A stretch of DNA of 64,000 nt from Moraxellaceae bacterium (GCA_031119205.1 JAVHYF010000014.1:1-64000); one strand, 5' to 3'. Shown: positions 1 to 8,825, counted from the first letter of the stretch. A program made the numbers and translations. Notes: generated by a model not told the origin, from the sequence alone.

Positions 1-1352
1 GCGCGCAGCACCAGGTCGTCGCGGTGTTGCGGGCCGACGATGTGCAGGCCGACCGGCAGGCCCAGTGCGTCGAAGCCGGCGGGCACCGAGGCGGCGGGTT
101 GCTGGGTGAGGTTGAAGGGCACGTTGTAGGGCGCGTTGGCGCGCTCGCCGATCTTCGGTACCGAGTCGGCCACCACCGGCGTCAACAGCAGGTCGTAGCG
201 TTCGTGAAAGCGGCGCAGCTGGATGGCCAGCGCCTGGCGTTGCTCGTTGGCGGCGACGAAGTCCGACAGGGTGTAGACGCTGGCGCGTTCCACTGCGGCG
301 CGGATTTCCGGGTCGACCAGGTCGAACTTCTCCGGGGCGATCTCGCGCTTGAGGCGGATGGCACGTTCGGCCGCCAGCACGTCGAGGATGGGACGCGGAT
401 CGCTGAAGCCGGGATCGACTTCCTCCACCACCGCGCCGAGCTGCGCGAACACGCTGACTGCCTTGCGCAGGATGGCCTCGATGTGCGGCGCCAGCTTCAC
501 GTAGCCCAGGGTCGGACTCCACGCGATGCGCAGGCCGCGCACGCCGTCCTGCAGGCCCACGCGCCAGTCGCGGCCACTCAGCGGCAGGCTGGTCCAGTCG
601 CGTGCGTCGTAGCCGCCGATGACGTTGAGCAGCAGGGCGGCGTCTTCCACCGTGCGGGTAATCGGCCCGATGTGGAACAGGTTGCCGTTGTGCGCCGGCG
701 GAAAGCCGGGCACGCGGCCGTAGCTGGGCTTGAGGCCGAACACGCCGCTGACCGATGCCGGCACGCGGATGGAGCCGCCGCCATCGGTGGCGACATGCAG
801 CGGGCCGAGGCCGAGCGCGGCCGCCACCGCGGCACCGCCACTGCTGCCGGTAGGCGTGTAGTCCGGGTTCCACGGATTGCGGGTGATGCCGGTGAGCGCG
901 GTTTCGGTGAGACCCTTCCAGCCGAACTCCGCAGTGTTGGTCTTGCCCAGCAGTACGGCGCCGGCTTCGCGCAGGCGTGCGGCGGCCGGCGAGTCTTCCG
1001 CTTGCGGCGTATCCGGCGTGGCGAGGCTGCCTTTGCGGGTCGGCCAGTCGCGCACATGCAGCAGGTCCTTGAAGGCCACCGGCACCCCGTCCAGCGGACC
1101 CAGCGGCGTACCGCGCAGCCAGCGCTGTTGCGAGGCCACCGCCTGCGCCAGCGCACCGCCGGTGTCGACGTGGCGGTAGGCGTTGTAGAGCGGCTGGGTG
1201 GCCTCGATGCGCGCGAGGATGGCCTGCAGGGCTTCGACCGGAGACAGCGTCTTGCGGCGGAACAGGGTGCCGAGTTCTACGGCGGACAGGTCGGCCGGAT
1301 TTGTGGCCGGATTCGTGGCCGGACTGGTTGCGGAGGTCGTGAGCCGACTCAT
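1..1352 (-). CDS. Amidase (amidase-signature family), 3' end outside window
   Basis: Partial gene; the C-terminus lies beyond the left edge. About 450 residues are readable on the minus strand from ATG at 1352. The glycine/serine-rich amidase signature is visible: a DGVPVAFKD segment holding the catalytic Lys, then GSSGGAAVAAALG and DGGGSIRVPAS, which supply the Ser-cisSer-Lys triad of the family. Such enzymes hydrolyse carboxamides to acid plus ammonia in the cytoplasm; the substrate cannot be read here. The start overlaps the stop of the upstream permease gene by ATGA, so it is the last visible gene of a dioxygenase-ABC importer operon. It may process an imported amide-bearing organosulfur compound (inference). 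It has no signal peptide. Confidence 0.9.
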   Translation of the reverse strand, partial: MSRLTTSATSPATNPATNPADLSAVELGTLFRRKTLSPVEALQAILARIEATQPLYNAYRHVDTGGALAQAVASQQRWLRGTPLGPLDGVPVAFKDLLHVRDWPTRKGSLATPDTPQAEDSPAAARLREAGAVLLGKTNTAEFGWKGLTETALTGITRNPWNPDYTPTGSSGGAAVAAALGLGPLHVATDGGGSIRVPASVSGVFGLKPSYGRVPGFPPAHNGNLFHIGPITRTVEDAALLLNVIGGYDARDWTSLPLSGRDWRVGLQDGVRGLRIAWSPTLGYVKLAPHIEAILRKAVSVFAQLGAVVEEVDPGFSDPRPILDVLAAERAIRLKREIAPEKFDLVDPEIRAAVERASVYTLSDFVAANEQRQALAIQLRRFHERYDLLLTPVVADSVPKIGERANAPYNVPFNLTQQPAASVPAGFDALGLPVGLHIVGPQHRDDLVLR

Positions 1353-2257
1353 TGTTTCTTTCCTTCGGTTGCGGGACGCCAGCCGGTGAGACGACGCTCC
1401 AGCCACACCAGCACCCAGTTGAATGTGAGGCCGATGCCGGTGATGCCGAGGATGCCGAAGTACATCTGCGCGACCTGGAAGTTGTACTGCGAGTAGATGA
1501 TCAGGAATCCGAGGCCGGCCTTGGCGCCCACCATCTCGGAGGCCACCAGCACCAGCACCGCGGCCGCGCTGGCCAGGCGCACGCCGACGAAGATGGTCGG
1601 CACCGAGCCGGGCAGGATCACCTTGGTGAAGAGTTGCAGCGGCGTTGCGCCCATGGTGCGTGCCGACTTGATCAGCAGCGGATCTACCTGTTGCACAGCG
1701 GCGATGGTGTTCAGCAGCAGCGGCCAGGAGCAAGAGAAGACCACCAGCGAGATCTTCGACACTTCGCCAATGCCCAGCAGCAGAATGAACACCGGCAACA
1801 GTGCCAGCGGTGCGGTGTTGCGCAGGATCTCGATCAGCGGGTTGAGCAGGCGTGCCACGCGCGGATACCAGCCGATCGCCAGTCCCAGCGGAATGGCATA
1901 CAGCAGGGAGATGGCGAAGCCGACGCCGACGCGCATCAGGCTGGCGCCGGTGTGCTCGGCGAGTTGCCCGTTGAGCGCCAGCTCCCAGCCTGCCCGCAGC
2001 ACTTCGGACAGCGGTGGCAGGAAGGCCGGGTCGGTGAGTTCCAGCCGCGGTGCGATCTCCCAGATGGCGACGATGACGAGCAGCACGATGGAACGGTCGA
2101 ACCAGTTGCTGGCGGTCGTTGCGATGCGTGACACCAGGCGCGCAGAGCCGCGTTCGTGCGCGGACTCTGCGGTGCCCGGGGCGGGGGCAGCGGGGGCGAG
2201 CGCGAGATCGGCGGAAAGGCCTGCAGAGATGTCTGCAGTAAGGTCTGCACTAGGCAT
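1349..2257 (-). CDS. ABC transporter permease, SsuC/TauC type
   Basis: 302-residue inner-membrane permease of the BPD_transp_1 (nitrate/sulfonate/taurine) family. An unusually long hydrophilic N-terminus of about 50 residues, rich in Ala, Asp and Ser, precedes about six membrane segments. The cytoplasmic EAA loop that docks with the ATPase reads ARTMGATPLQLFTKVILPG. The gene overlaps the upstream ATPase gene by 8 nt and the downstream amidase by 4 nt, so translation is probably coupled. It should form the pore of an importer with the ATPase at 2250-3116 and the binding protein at 3140-4174. The substrate class (sulfonate or sulfate ester) is inferred from the TauD-like neighbour. Confidence 0.92.
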   Translation of the reverse strand: MPSADLTADISAGLSADLALAPAAPAPGTAESAHERGSARLVSRIATTASNWFDRSIVLLVIVAIWEIAPRLELTDPAFLPPLSEVLRAGWELALNGQLAEHTGASLMRVGVGFAISLLYAIPLGLAIGWYPRVARLLNPLIEILRNTAPLALLPVFILLLGIGEVSKISLVVFSCSWPLLLNTIAAVQQVDPLLIKSARTMGATPLQLFTKVILPGSVPTIFVGVRLASAAAVLVLVASEMVGAKAGLGFLIIYSQYNFQVAQMYFGILGITGIGLTFNWVLVWLERRLTGWRPATEGKKQ

Positions 2258-3116
2258 GGGCGGATTCCTCCAGCTTGGCCGTTGCGGGCTTGCCGCCGGC
2301 GTTGTCCTGTTGTGCCTGGCTCACCTCGTGACGCAGCAGGCTCCAGATGTGATGGCGGACCTCGCCGAACAAGGGCAGGGCGCGCACGTCGTCGGTACTC
2401 GCGCGCAGTTCGGTCGGGACGTCCACCACCGTCTTGATGCGGCCCGGACGGGCGGTCATCACCGCCACGCGCTGGCCCAGTACGACGGCCTCGTCGATGC
2501 CGTGGGTGATGAAGATGATGGTCTTGCCGGTGCTCTGCCAGATGTGCAACAGCTCTTCCTGCAGTGACTCGCGGGTCTGCGCGTCCAGCGCGGCGAAGGG
2601 CTCGTCCATCAGCAGCACCTGTGGGTCGTAGGCCAGGCTGCGTGCGATGGCGACGCGCTGCTTCATGCCGCCCGACAGTTCGTGCGGGTAGCGGTCCGCG
2701 AAGGCCGACAGCCCCACCAGCGACAGGTAGTACTCCGCGCGTTCGCGGCGCACACCGGCCTTTTCCCCACCGATCTCCAGGCCGAACTCGACGTTCTGCA
2801 AGGCGGTGCGCCAGGGGTAGAGCGCGTACTGCTGGAACACGATGCCGCGATCGCGGCCGGAGCCGGTGATGGGCTTGCCGTCCAGCAGGATGCGGCCGCT
2901 GCTGGGCGTGGTGAGTCCACCCAGCAGGTCCAGCAACGTGGACTTGCCGCAGCCGCTGGGGCCCACAAGCGTGAGGAACTCTCCCTCGCGCACGTCCAGC
3001 GTAATGTCCTGCAAGGCGGTAAAGGTCTGCGCCGGCTCACCGCGCTTGCCGCGCACGGTGAACTGCTTGCCGACCTGCTCGAAGCGGATCTTGATGGCGC
3101 TCGTCGGGGTGCTCAT
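2250..3116 (-). CDS. ABC transporter ATP-binding protein, SsuB/TauB type
   Basis: 288-residue cytoplasmic ATPase. Walker A GPSGCGKST, the ABC signature LSGGMKQR, Walker B VLLMDEPFAALD and the switch His in FITHGIDEA are all intact. The sequence and length fit the nitrate/sulfonate/taurine importer subfamily. It starts 23 nt after the stop of the binding-protein gene and its 3' end overlaps the permease gene by 8 nt. It powers the importer formed with its neighbours. The C-terminal ~25 residues are hydrophilic and variable. Confidence 0.93.
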   Translation of the reverse strand: MSTPTSAIKIRFEQVGKQFTVRGKRGEPAQTFTALQDITLDVREGEFLTLVGPSGCGKSTLLDLLGGLTTPSSGRILLDGKPITGSGRDRGIVFQQYALYPWRTALQNVEFGLEIGGEKAGVRRERAEYYLSLVGLSAFADRYPHELSGGMKQRVAIARSLAYDPQVLLMDEPFAALDAQTRESLQEELLHIWQSTGKTIIFITHGIDEAVVLGQRVAVMTARPGRIKTVVDVPTELRASTDDVRALPLFGEVRHHIWSLLRHEVSQAQQDNAGGKPATAKLEESAHA

Positions 3117-3139
3117 GTCGGGGCTCCTGGACGACTATG

Positions 3140-4174
3140 TCATTTAGCCGAGGCGACGGAAGCGCTCTGCTTCGCGTAGTCGTTGTAGGCGTTGGTATAG
3201 GCCTGGCTCGCCTTCAGCTGACCCGGCTTCAGCAGGCCGTCCTTGACCAGCCAGTCGATCCAGATCTGCAGTTCGCGGTCATCCACTACGCCGCCCTTGT
3301 TGGCAATACCGGTGCTCTTCCAGTACGCGAGGCTGGAGGTGTCCTCGTTGCGCTTGCGGGCGACGATGATCTTCTCGAAGCGGGCGCGCACCACTTCCAC
3401 CGGCTGCGTCTGCGCCCAGTCGATGGCGCGGGCCACGCCGGTCACCAGGTGACGCGTCGCGTTCGGGTTGGCTTTGATGAACTTCTCGTTCAGCACGTAG
3501 GTGCCAGCGGTGAACTTGCCGAACAGCTCGTAGTCGGTGAAGAGGGTGCGGATGCCGCCACGCTCCACGGCCTTGTCACGCAGCACGCTGAACAGCGCGG
3601 CCACGTCGATCTGTCCCTGGCGCAATGCCTGCTCGGTGTTCACCGGCGGCAGCGCCACCAGCGTCACCTGCTTGATCTCGGCCGGCGTCAGGCCGTTGCG
3701 TGACAGGTACTCGCGCAGCGTGAACTCGATGTGTGCGCCCAGGGTGTTGACGCCCACCTTCTTGCCGATGAGATCACGCGCGTTCTTGATCGGGCTTTCG
3801 TTCAGTACGAAGAAGCCGTGGTAGTTCTTCTCGTCGATACCGTAGTGGCCAAGTACAGGCTTGATGGGCGCCTTGGCCGCGATCAGTTTGAGGATGGCGC
3901 CGTTGAAAGCACCGCCGATATCGATGTCTCCGGTGGCAACCGATTGCACATCCTGCGGTCCGCTGATGGTGTTGCCCACCCAGTTGAGTTTCAGCGGAGC
4001 GAGATAGCCGAGGTCCTCGGCCAGTTCGGGAAAGGTGACCTGGGTGGCCCAGCCCTGGTAGCGGATTTCCTTCACTTCCAGTTTCGGGGCGTTGTTCTGT
4101 GCGAAGACGGCGCCGGCGGTCAGGCCAGCGGCGACGGCAGCAAGGTTCAGCAACAGCGATGCAATTTTTCTCAT
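3140..4174 (-). CDS. ABC transporter substrate-binding protein, SsuA/TauA-like
   Basis: 344-residue periplasmic binding protein of the NMT1/SsuA family. A typical Sec signal peptide ends near residue 25 (AGAVFAQ). The mature protein shows the family's early ...IRYQGWATQVTFPELAEDLGYLA... region, split here by description only, followed by VATGDIDIGGAFN and the KKVGVNTLGAHIEF hinge. It delivers solute to the permease/ATPase pair encoded immediately downstream. It lies 83 nt after the dioxygenase gene in the same direction. Aliphatic sulfonate or sulfate-ester binding is inferred from context; other organic anions are possible in this family. Confidence 0.9.
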   Translation of the reverse strand: MRKIASLLLNLAAVAAGLTAGAVFAQNNAPKLEVKEIRYQGWATQVTFPELAEDLGYLAPLKLNWVGNTISGPQDVQSVATGDIDIGGAFNGAILKLIAAKAPIKPVLGHYGIDEKNYHGFFVLNESPIKNARDLIGKKVGVNTLGAHIEFTLREYLSRNGLTPAEIKQVTLVALPPVNTEQALRQGQIDVAALFSVLRDKAVERGGIRTLFTDYELFGKFTAGTYVLNEKFIKANPNATRHLVTGVARAIDWAQTQPVEVVRARFEKIIVARKRNEDTSSLAYWKSTGIANKGGVVDDRELQIWIDWLVKDGLLKPGQLKASQAYTNAYNDYAKQSASVASAK

Positions 4175-4257
4175 GATGGACTCGTGGGGGTAGTCAGTAA
4201 TCGGGGTAGGGCGCGTACCAGGTGGCGTACCCGGTACGGCTCTCTTTCAAAAGCGGA

Positions 4258-5199
4258 TCAGGCTGCGACGGCTTCGGCGGGCTGGGTAGTGTTGTGGTTC
4301 GCCTGCTGCGCATGACGCGGGTTCGGCACCTGCGTGCGCGACACGCTGCGACGGCCGTCCACGCTCACCGGCACGTCGCCATCCACCGTTACGCGACGCA
4401 CGATGCGGTGCTGGTCGCCGTAGTCGTTGATGGCGTAGTGCTGCGTGGCGCGGTTGTCCCACACCGCCACGTCACCCTCGGCCCAGCGCCAGCGCACGGT
4501 GTTCTCCAGCTTCGTGATGTAGGTCTGGAACAGGTTGAAGAGCTGGATGGATTCCGGCTTGGAGTAGCCGACGAAGTTGCGCACGAAGTGGCCGAGGATC
4601 AGCGAGCGCTCGCCGGTTTCCGGATGTACATGCACCACCGGGTGCTCGGTCTCGTACAGCGTGGAGGCGAACTGCGCGTAGTGCTTCTTCTCTGCCTCGG
4701 TCGGCGTGCCTCGGCGCAGGGCGTAGTCGTACTCGTTGCTGTGCACGGCCCAAAGCTTGTCGGCCAGTTCGCGCAGGTGTTCCGGCAGGCGTTCGTAGGC
4801 GGTGGCGGTGTTTGCCCACACGGTGTCGCCACCGGCCGGCGGAATCTTCACCGCGCGCAGGATGGAGGCACGTGGATAGGCCTCCACGAAGGTCACGTCG
4901 GTGTGCCAGGAATCGGCGCGGCCACCGTGGTTCGAATCCAGCTCCAGGATCACCTTGCTGTCGCTGCCGGCCTTGGGCAGGGAGGTGGGGTGGGCCACCG
5001 GTGCACCGCCGAAGAGTTCGGTCAGCTGTTCCTGCTTGAGGTCATCGAGGTGATGCTGGCCGCGGAAGAAAACGACCTTGTTCTGCAGCAGGGCCTTGCG
5101 GATGTCGGCAACCGTCTGCGCATCCAGGTCGTGCGCCAGACGCACGCCACGGATCTCTGCGCCGATGCGGCCTGCTACGGGAATCACTTCTATGCTCAT
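4258..5199 (-). CDS. TauD/TfdA-family Fe(II)/2-oxoglutarate dioxygenase
   Basis: 313 residues from ATG at 5199, chosen because TCAGGAGAACGAC gives a good ribosome site; a longer upstream reading lacks one. The enzyme class oxidises sulfonates or alkyl sulfates with 2-oxoglutarate and oxygen, releasing sulfite or sulfate. By alignment to TauD the iron ligands are His99 and Asp101 (in WHTDVTF) and His254 (in TQHYA). The 2-oxoglutarate-binding Arg aligns with Arg265. The [11 protein letters not shown] and GGDTVWANT segments resemble alkylsulfatase (AtsK)-like members more than taurine dioxygenase itself. It is first in an operon with the ABC importer and amidase. A sigma-54-type promoter lies about 65 nt upstream, so nitrogen or sulfur-limitation control through an enhancer-binding protein is likely. 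Exact substrate unknown. Confidence 0.93.
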   Translation of the reverse strand: MSIEVIPVAGRIGAEIRGVRLAHDLDAQTVADIRKALLQNKVVFFRGQHHLDDLKQEQLTELFGGAPVAHPTSLPKAGSDSKVILELDSNHGGRADSWHTDVTFVEAYPRASILRAVKIPPAGGDTVWANTATAYERLPEHLRELADKLWAVHSNEYDYALRRGTPTEAEKKHYAQFASTLYETEHPVVHVHPETGERSLILGHFVRNFVGYSKPESIQLFNLFQTYITKLENTVRWRWAEGDVAVWDNRATQHYAINDYGDQHRIVRRVTVDGDVPVSVDGRRSVSRTQVPNPRHAQQANHNTTQPAEAVAA

Positions 5200-5262
5200 G
5201 TCGTTCTCCTGATATGGGTGGCGAAAGCGTCTGCCTCGCTGTGCAGACGTGTGGATGCCATT

Positions 5263-5280
5263 CCGCAACCTTCATGCCAA
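5263..5280 (-). promoter_or_regulatory. Sigma-54 (-24/-12) promoter for the dioxygenase/ABC operon
   Basis: On the minus strand TTGGCATGAAGGTTGCGG matches the sigma-54 consensus TGGCACG-N4-TTGCW, with the invariant GG and GC exactly 10 nt apart. The predicted start near 5253 gives a leader of about 54 nt before the dioxygenase ATG. Confidence 0.7.
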
Positions 5281-5574
5281 GGGAGATAACGTGGGGATCT
5301 TCGGCGCAAGCAGCGTGTCGTCATTGCAGACGGCATGCGTGGAAAAGCCGCGGCCATGCTGGTTTTCAAGGCCACGCGCAGATGCGCGAGGCACGACGCG
5401 GTTGGTCGTGCGCGGCAGGTGATGCGTGGGGGAACTGCGCATAGGCGGTCAGGGCGTGTGCTGTGCAGGAATCAGCACCAGCGGGTCCGCGTGCTTCGCC
5501 CTGATCAGCTGTCAGGCTGCGTTGCCACACACGCGGCCGCCTGCCATCAGGCGGCGCGCGGGGCGCGCATATGC

Positions 5575-5590
5575 TGGTGCGCGCATTGCT
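5575..5590 (+). promoter_or_regulatory. Possible sigma-54 promoter for the SDR gene
   Basis: TGGTGCGCGCATTGCT keeps TGG, CG and TTGCT of the sigma-54 consensus and the exact GG-N10-GC spacing, but it has T and G where CA is usual. It lies about 85 nt before the ATG at 5671, a distance like that of the other candidate sites in the window. Confidence 0.42.
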
Positions 5591-5670
5591 TATGGGAACC
5601 CACGACAGTCACGGCACTGCATGACATTCAACGAAAGCACGCAACAGAAGCACGAAGAAAGGGAAGCGAC

Positions 5671-6444
5671 ATGAATCTGGGACTGGACAACAAAGTCGCA
5701 CTCATCACCGGCGGCAGCGACGGTATCGGCCGCGCGACGGCGGAACTGCTGGCGGCGGAAGGCGCACGCGTGGTCATCGCTGCGCGACGCGAGGGGCCCT
5801 TGAACGACGTAGCCGCATCGATCCGCGCCGCAGGTGGACAGGTGTTGCCGGTGGTGGCCGACGTGACCAAGCCGGACGATGTGTCGCGCCTGGTGCAGGA
5901 AGCCGTCACGCACTTCGGCCGCCTCGACATCGTGGTGAACAACGCAGGCACATCGAGTGCCGCAGCCTTCGAGACGGTGAGCGACGAGGTGTGGCAGCAG
6001 GACCTGGACCTCAAGCTCTTCGCCGCCATCCGCGTCAGTCGCGCGGCATTGCCGCACCTGCGCAAGCAGGGCGGCGGCCGCATCGTCAACCTCACCACCA
6101 TCGGTGGCAAACAGCCTGCCGCGCGTTCGGTGCCGACATCCGTGACGCGCGCCGCCGGCATCGCGCTTACCAAGGCACTGTCCAAGGAATACGCCGCTGA
6201 CAACATCCTGGTGAACACCGTAACGGTCGGCGTGTTCAAGAGCGGACAACAGGAACGCTCCGCCGCACGTGCTGGTGTGAGCCCGCAGGAGCATTACGCG
6301 AAGCTCGGCCTCAACGTGCCGCTGGGGCGCGTGGGTGAGGCGCGCGAGGCAGCGAGCGTGATCGCCTTCCTGGTGTCGGATGCCGCGAGCTATGTGACCG
6401 GCGCCAGCATCAACGTGGATGGCGGGACGTCGGGCGTGGTGTGA
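5671..6444 (+). CDS. SDR-family oxidoreductase with non-canonical active site
   Basis: 257 residues; the ATG at 5671 is preceded by GAAAGGGAAGCGAC. It is a classical-fold short-chain dehydrogenase: cofactor motif TGGSDGIG (13-20), NNAG (90-93), and the C-terminal ending NVDGGTSG. The region that normally carries the catalytic YxxxK reads T156-S-V-T-R160, so both the Tyr and the Lys are replaced, and the usual Ser is Thr in NLTTIGG. It may therefore not be a normal dehydrogenase. It is divergent from the dioxygenase operon and may share its sigma-54 control. Substrate unknown. Confidence 0.88.
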   Translation: MNLGLDNKVALITGGSDGIGRATAELLAAEGARVVIAARREGPLNDVAASIRAAGGQVLPVVADVTKPDDVSRLVQEAVTHFGRLDIVVNNAGTSSAAAFETVSDEVWQQDLDLKLFAAIRVSRAALPHLRKQGGGRIVNLTTIGGKQPAARSVPTSVTRAAGIALTKALSKEYAADNILVNTVTVGVFKSGQQERSAARAGVSPQEHYAKLGLNVPLGRVGEAREAASVIAFLVSDAASYVTGASINVDGGTSGVV

Positions 6445-6540
6445 TGCAGGCGTAGGGGCGCGATCAGGCAGGGCGCAGGCTCCGCATCATGCGTCCTCGT
6501 GCCACGGCGTTCGCAGCCACGCACATCCGCAAGGCGCTAG

Positions 6541-6564
6541 GGTGGGTTCGCGCAGCAACCCACC
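6541..6564. repeat. Short inverted repeat (REP-like)
   Basis: GGTGGGTT and AACCCACC are perfect 8-bp arms around an 8-nt loop (CGCGCAGC). It lies between the convergent SDR and hydrolase genes, together with the larger hairpin at 6608-6647, whose arms begin with the same GGTGGGTTCG. Confidence 0.7.
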
Positions 6565-6607
6565 ATCGGAGTCACGCAGCCTGGATCGAGGCTCGTGAGG
6601 GCGCGGC

Positions 6608-6647
6608 GGTGGGTTCGGACGTATATGCCAATACGTCCGAACCCACC
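6608..6647. repeat. Perfect 16-bp inverted repeat between convergent genes
   Basis: Arms GGTGGGTTCGGACGTA (6608-6623) and its exact complement (6632-6647) flank the 8-nt loop TATGCCAA. No T-tract follows, so it is REP-like rather than a classical terminator, although it could end transcription of both converging genes. The shared GGTGGGTTCG start with the repeat at 6541 suggests one repeat family. Confidence 0.75.
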
Positions 6648-6681
6648 CTGAGTGCCATCACTGCCTGCGCTCTGATCGCTG

Positions 6682-7359
6682 CTAAGCTGCCTGCCGTACC
6701 GCCGGCAGCGCCGGAATGCTGGCGAACCAGCTTTGCAGGTCGGGGTCGGGATACACCGCGTCGGCGATGAAATGATCCGCGCCGGGAATGACGCTGAAAT
6801 TGACCGGTGCATTCAACGCACGCAAGGCATTCACCGCGTCCTCCGCACTCGACAGCGGGGCGCGGTCGTCCTTCTCGCCGTGGAAGACCCATAGCGGCGT
6901 GTCGCGCAGGGCGGCGAGGCCGCCGTTGGCCACCGGCTCCGGCACGCGGCCGGACACGGCCACCACGCCGGCGAAGCGCTCCGGGTGCTGGCTGGCGATC
7001 TGCCAGGTGCCGGCGGTGCCGAGGCTGAAGCCGGACAGGATGACGCGTTGCGGGTCGACGGCGTTGTGGGCCACCACGTTGTCGATCAGTCCCAGCAGTT
7101 CGTTACGCCAGTCCGGCCAGGTGGTGTCCTCGGGAATCTGCAGCGCGAGGAAGTGATAGGGCAGCACCTTGCCACCTGTCACCACGTCGCTCACGTACTT
7201 CGGCAGTCCCCAGGTGGTGAGTTTCGACGGGTCGTTGCCGCGGTCCTTGGCGCCGTGCAGGAAGACCACCAGCGGCGTGACGCCGGTGAGGGTGGACTTC
7301 GCCAGCAGGTAGGGCAGCTCGCCACGCGGCGTCGGCAGGATGTGACGTTCGATGCTCAT
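6682..7359 (-). CDS. Alpha/beta hydrolase (phospholipase/carboxylesterase or dienelactone-hydrolase-like)
   Basis: 225 residues, cytoplasmic, no signal peptide. The early FLHGAKDRG carries the oxyanion region, GFSLG is the GxSxG nucleophile elbow, FHGEKDDRAP gives the acid Asp, and GADHF the catalytic His. The length and order match small predicted esterases. It starts 25 nt after the flavin monooxygenase stop on the same strand, so the two should be co-transcribed from the sigma-54 site at 8826-8842. It may cleave an ester or a product of the monooxygenase; the substrate is unknown. Confidence 0.88.
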   Translation of the reverse strand: MSIERHILPTPRGELPYLLAKSTLTGVTPLVVFLHGAKDRGNDPSKLTTWGLPKYVSDVVTGGKVLPYHFLALQIPEDTTWPDWRNELLGLIDNVVAHNAVDPQRVILSGFSLGTAGTWQIASQHPERFAGVVAVSGRVPEPVANGGLAALRDTPLWVFHGEKDDRAPLSSAEDAVNALRALNAPVNFSVIPGADHFIADAVYPDPDLQSWFASIPALPAVRQAA

Positions 7360-7384
7360 GATCGCGCTCCTTGTTCATGCCCGC

Positions 7385-8761
7385 TCAGGCAGCCGCCGCG
7401 CCAGAGGCGTCGGAGGTGTCTTCGCGGCGTTGCAGATGGGTGTTGGCGGGACGTTCGAGGCCCAGGTTCTCGCGCAGCGTCTTGCCTTCGTACTCGGTGC
7501 GGAACAGGCCTCGGCGCTGCAGCTCGGGAATCACCAGCTCGACGAAGGTGTCCAGCGATTCCGGCAAGATCGGCGGCATCACGTTGAAGCCGTCGGCGGC
7601 TTCGTTCTCGAACCACTCCTGGATCTGGTCGGCGATGCTCTGCGGCGTGCCGACGACGACCCAGTGGCCGCGCGCACCGGCCAGGCGCTTGTAGAGCTGG
7701 CGCAGGGTGAGGCCTTCGCGTTGCGCGAGTTCGGCCACCAGTGCGAGGCGGCTCTTGTTGCCGTTGGTGGTCTCGGCGAAGGGCGGCGGCGGGCCGTCCA
7801 GGTCGTACTGCGTTATGTCGATATTGGGGAAGTAGCGCTGCAGGATGGCGTGACCCACGCTCGGGTGGATGAGATCATCCAGCTCGCGCAGCTTGGCCTC
7901 GGCCTCTTCCTGCGTGCGGCCGATCACCGGCGAGATGCCCGGCATGATCTTCAGCGAATCCGGATGGCGGCCGTACTTCGCCAGCCGGCCCTTCACGTCG
8001 CGGTAGAAGGCCTGCGCGTCTTCCAGGCGCTGCCAGGCGGTGAAGATGACTTCGGCGGTGCGCGCGGCGAGGTCACGCCCCGGCTCCGACGCGCCGGCCT
8101 GCACGATGACCGGGTGGCCCTGCGGCGGACGCGCGATGTTCAGCGGACCGCTCACAGAGAAATGCTTGCCCTTGTGGTTCAGCGTGTGCAGCTTTTCCGG
8201 GTGGAAGTACACGCCGCTGTCCTTGTCACGCGGGAAGGCGTCGTCCTCGAAGCTGTCCCACAGGCCCTTCACGACTTCGACGAACTCCTCGGCGCGCTCG
8301 TAACGGTCGGCGTGGTCCGGGTGCTTCTCCAGCCCGAAGTTGCCAGCGGCATTCTCGTTGCCGGTGGTGACCACGTTCCACGCGGCGCGGCCGTGGGAAA
8401 GGTGATCCAGTGACGCGAACTTGCGCGCCAGGGTGAAGGGCTGTTCGTAGGTGGTGGAAGCCGTCGACACGAAGCCGATGTGCTGCGTCACCGCCGACAG
8501 CGAGGCGAACAGCGTCACGGGCTCGAAGATCGCGATGCGGCCGTAGCGCCCCGAGGCCAGGCCTTCCAGGTCTTCGTTGATGCCCGGGCTGTCGGCCAGG
8601 AACACCAGGTCGAACTTGCCGCGCTCCGCAGTCTTCGCGACCTGCTGGTAGTGCTCGATGTTGATGCCCGAGTCGGCCTGCGAACCAGGATGCCGCCAGG
8701 CGGCGATGTGGTGGCCGGTGGCCTGGATGAAGGCACCGAGTTTGAGTTGTCGCTTGCTCAT
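7385..8761 (-). CDS. NtaA/SnaA/DszA-type FMN-dependent monooxygenase
   Basis: 458 residues of the bacterial-luciferase-like LLM class, subfamily of nitrilotriacetate and dibenzothiophene-sulfone monooxygenases. The N-terminal GAFIQATGHHIAAWRHP segment and FDLVFLADSPG are typical, as are the WNVVTTGN and PVIVQAGASEPGR flavin-site motifs. The reaction is two-component: reduced FMN from a separate reductase, not encoded nearby, plus O2. In sulfur-scavenging clusters such enzymes desulfonate or cleave C-S or C-N bonds. It is first of a two-gene operon with the hydrolase. The start has GCGGAGAACAGC upstream. Confidence 0.92.
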   Translation of the reverse strand: MSKRQLKLGAFIQATGHHIAAWRHPGSQADSGINIEHYQQVAKTAERGKFDLVFLADSPGINEDLEGLASGRYGRIAIFEPVTLFASLSAVTQHIGFVSTASTTYEQPFTLARKFASLDHLSHGRAAWNVVTTGNENAAGNFGLEKHPDHADRYERAEEFVEVVKGLWDSFEDDAFPRDKDSGVYFHPEKLHTLNHKGKHFSVSGPLNIARPPQGHPVIVQAGASEPGRDLAARTAEVIFTAWQRLEDAQAFYRDVKGRLAKYGRHPDSLKIMPGISPVIGRTQEEAEAKLRELDDLIHPSVGHAILQRYFPNIDITQYDLDGPPPPFAETTNGNKSRLALVAELAQREGLTLRQLYKRLAGARGHWVVVGTPQSIADQIQEWFENEAADGFNVMPPILPESLDTFVELVIPELQRRGLFRTEYEGKTLRENLGLERPANTHLQRREDTSDASGAAAA

Positions 8762-8825
8762 GCTGTTCTCCGCGGAAGGTCCGTCGTCACAGCGCCGGAT
8801 GGCGCGTGCGCTTGCGGGAGATGTT

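Larger units (their letters stand above)
5200..5670. other. Divergent regulatory region between dioxygenase operon and SDR gene
   Basis: 471 nt without a convincing gene. It holds a strong sigma-54 match facing left (5263-5280) and a weaker one facing right (5575-5590). The ~300 nt between them is the expected place for enhancer sites of an NtrC-type activator. I see no clear long palindrome that I would name as that site. Short open frames here have no ribosome sites and are not called. Confidence 0.6.

Noticed and set aside
24-1496. Long plus-strand ORF of 490 codons
   Set aside because: It is antisense to the amidase, whose minus-strand product has clear family motifs; GC-rich codon bias creates long mirror frames.
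4247-4462. Loss of the distal iron-ligand His in the TauD-like protein (Arg in the HRIVRR segment)
   Set aside because: Counting against TauD places the ligand His in the TQHYA motif, which is present (His254), so the iron site is complete.
4222-5289. Plus-strand ORF of 355 codons
   Set aside because: Antisense to the TauD-type gene, with no recognisable domain and no ribosome site.
7352-8413. Plus-strand ORF of 353 codons
   Set aside because: Mirror of the flavin monooxygenase gene.
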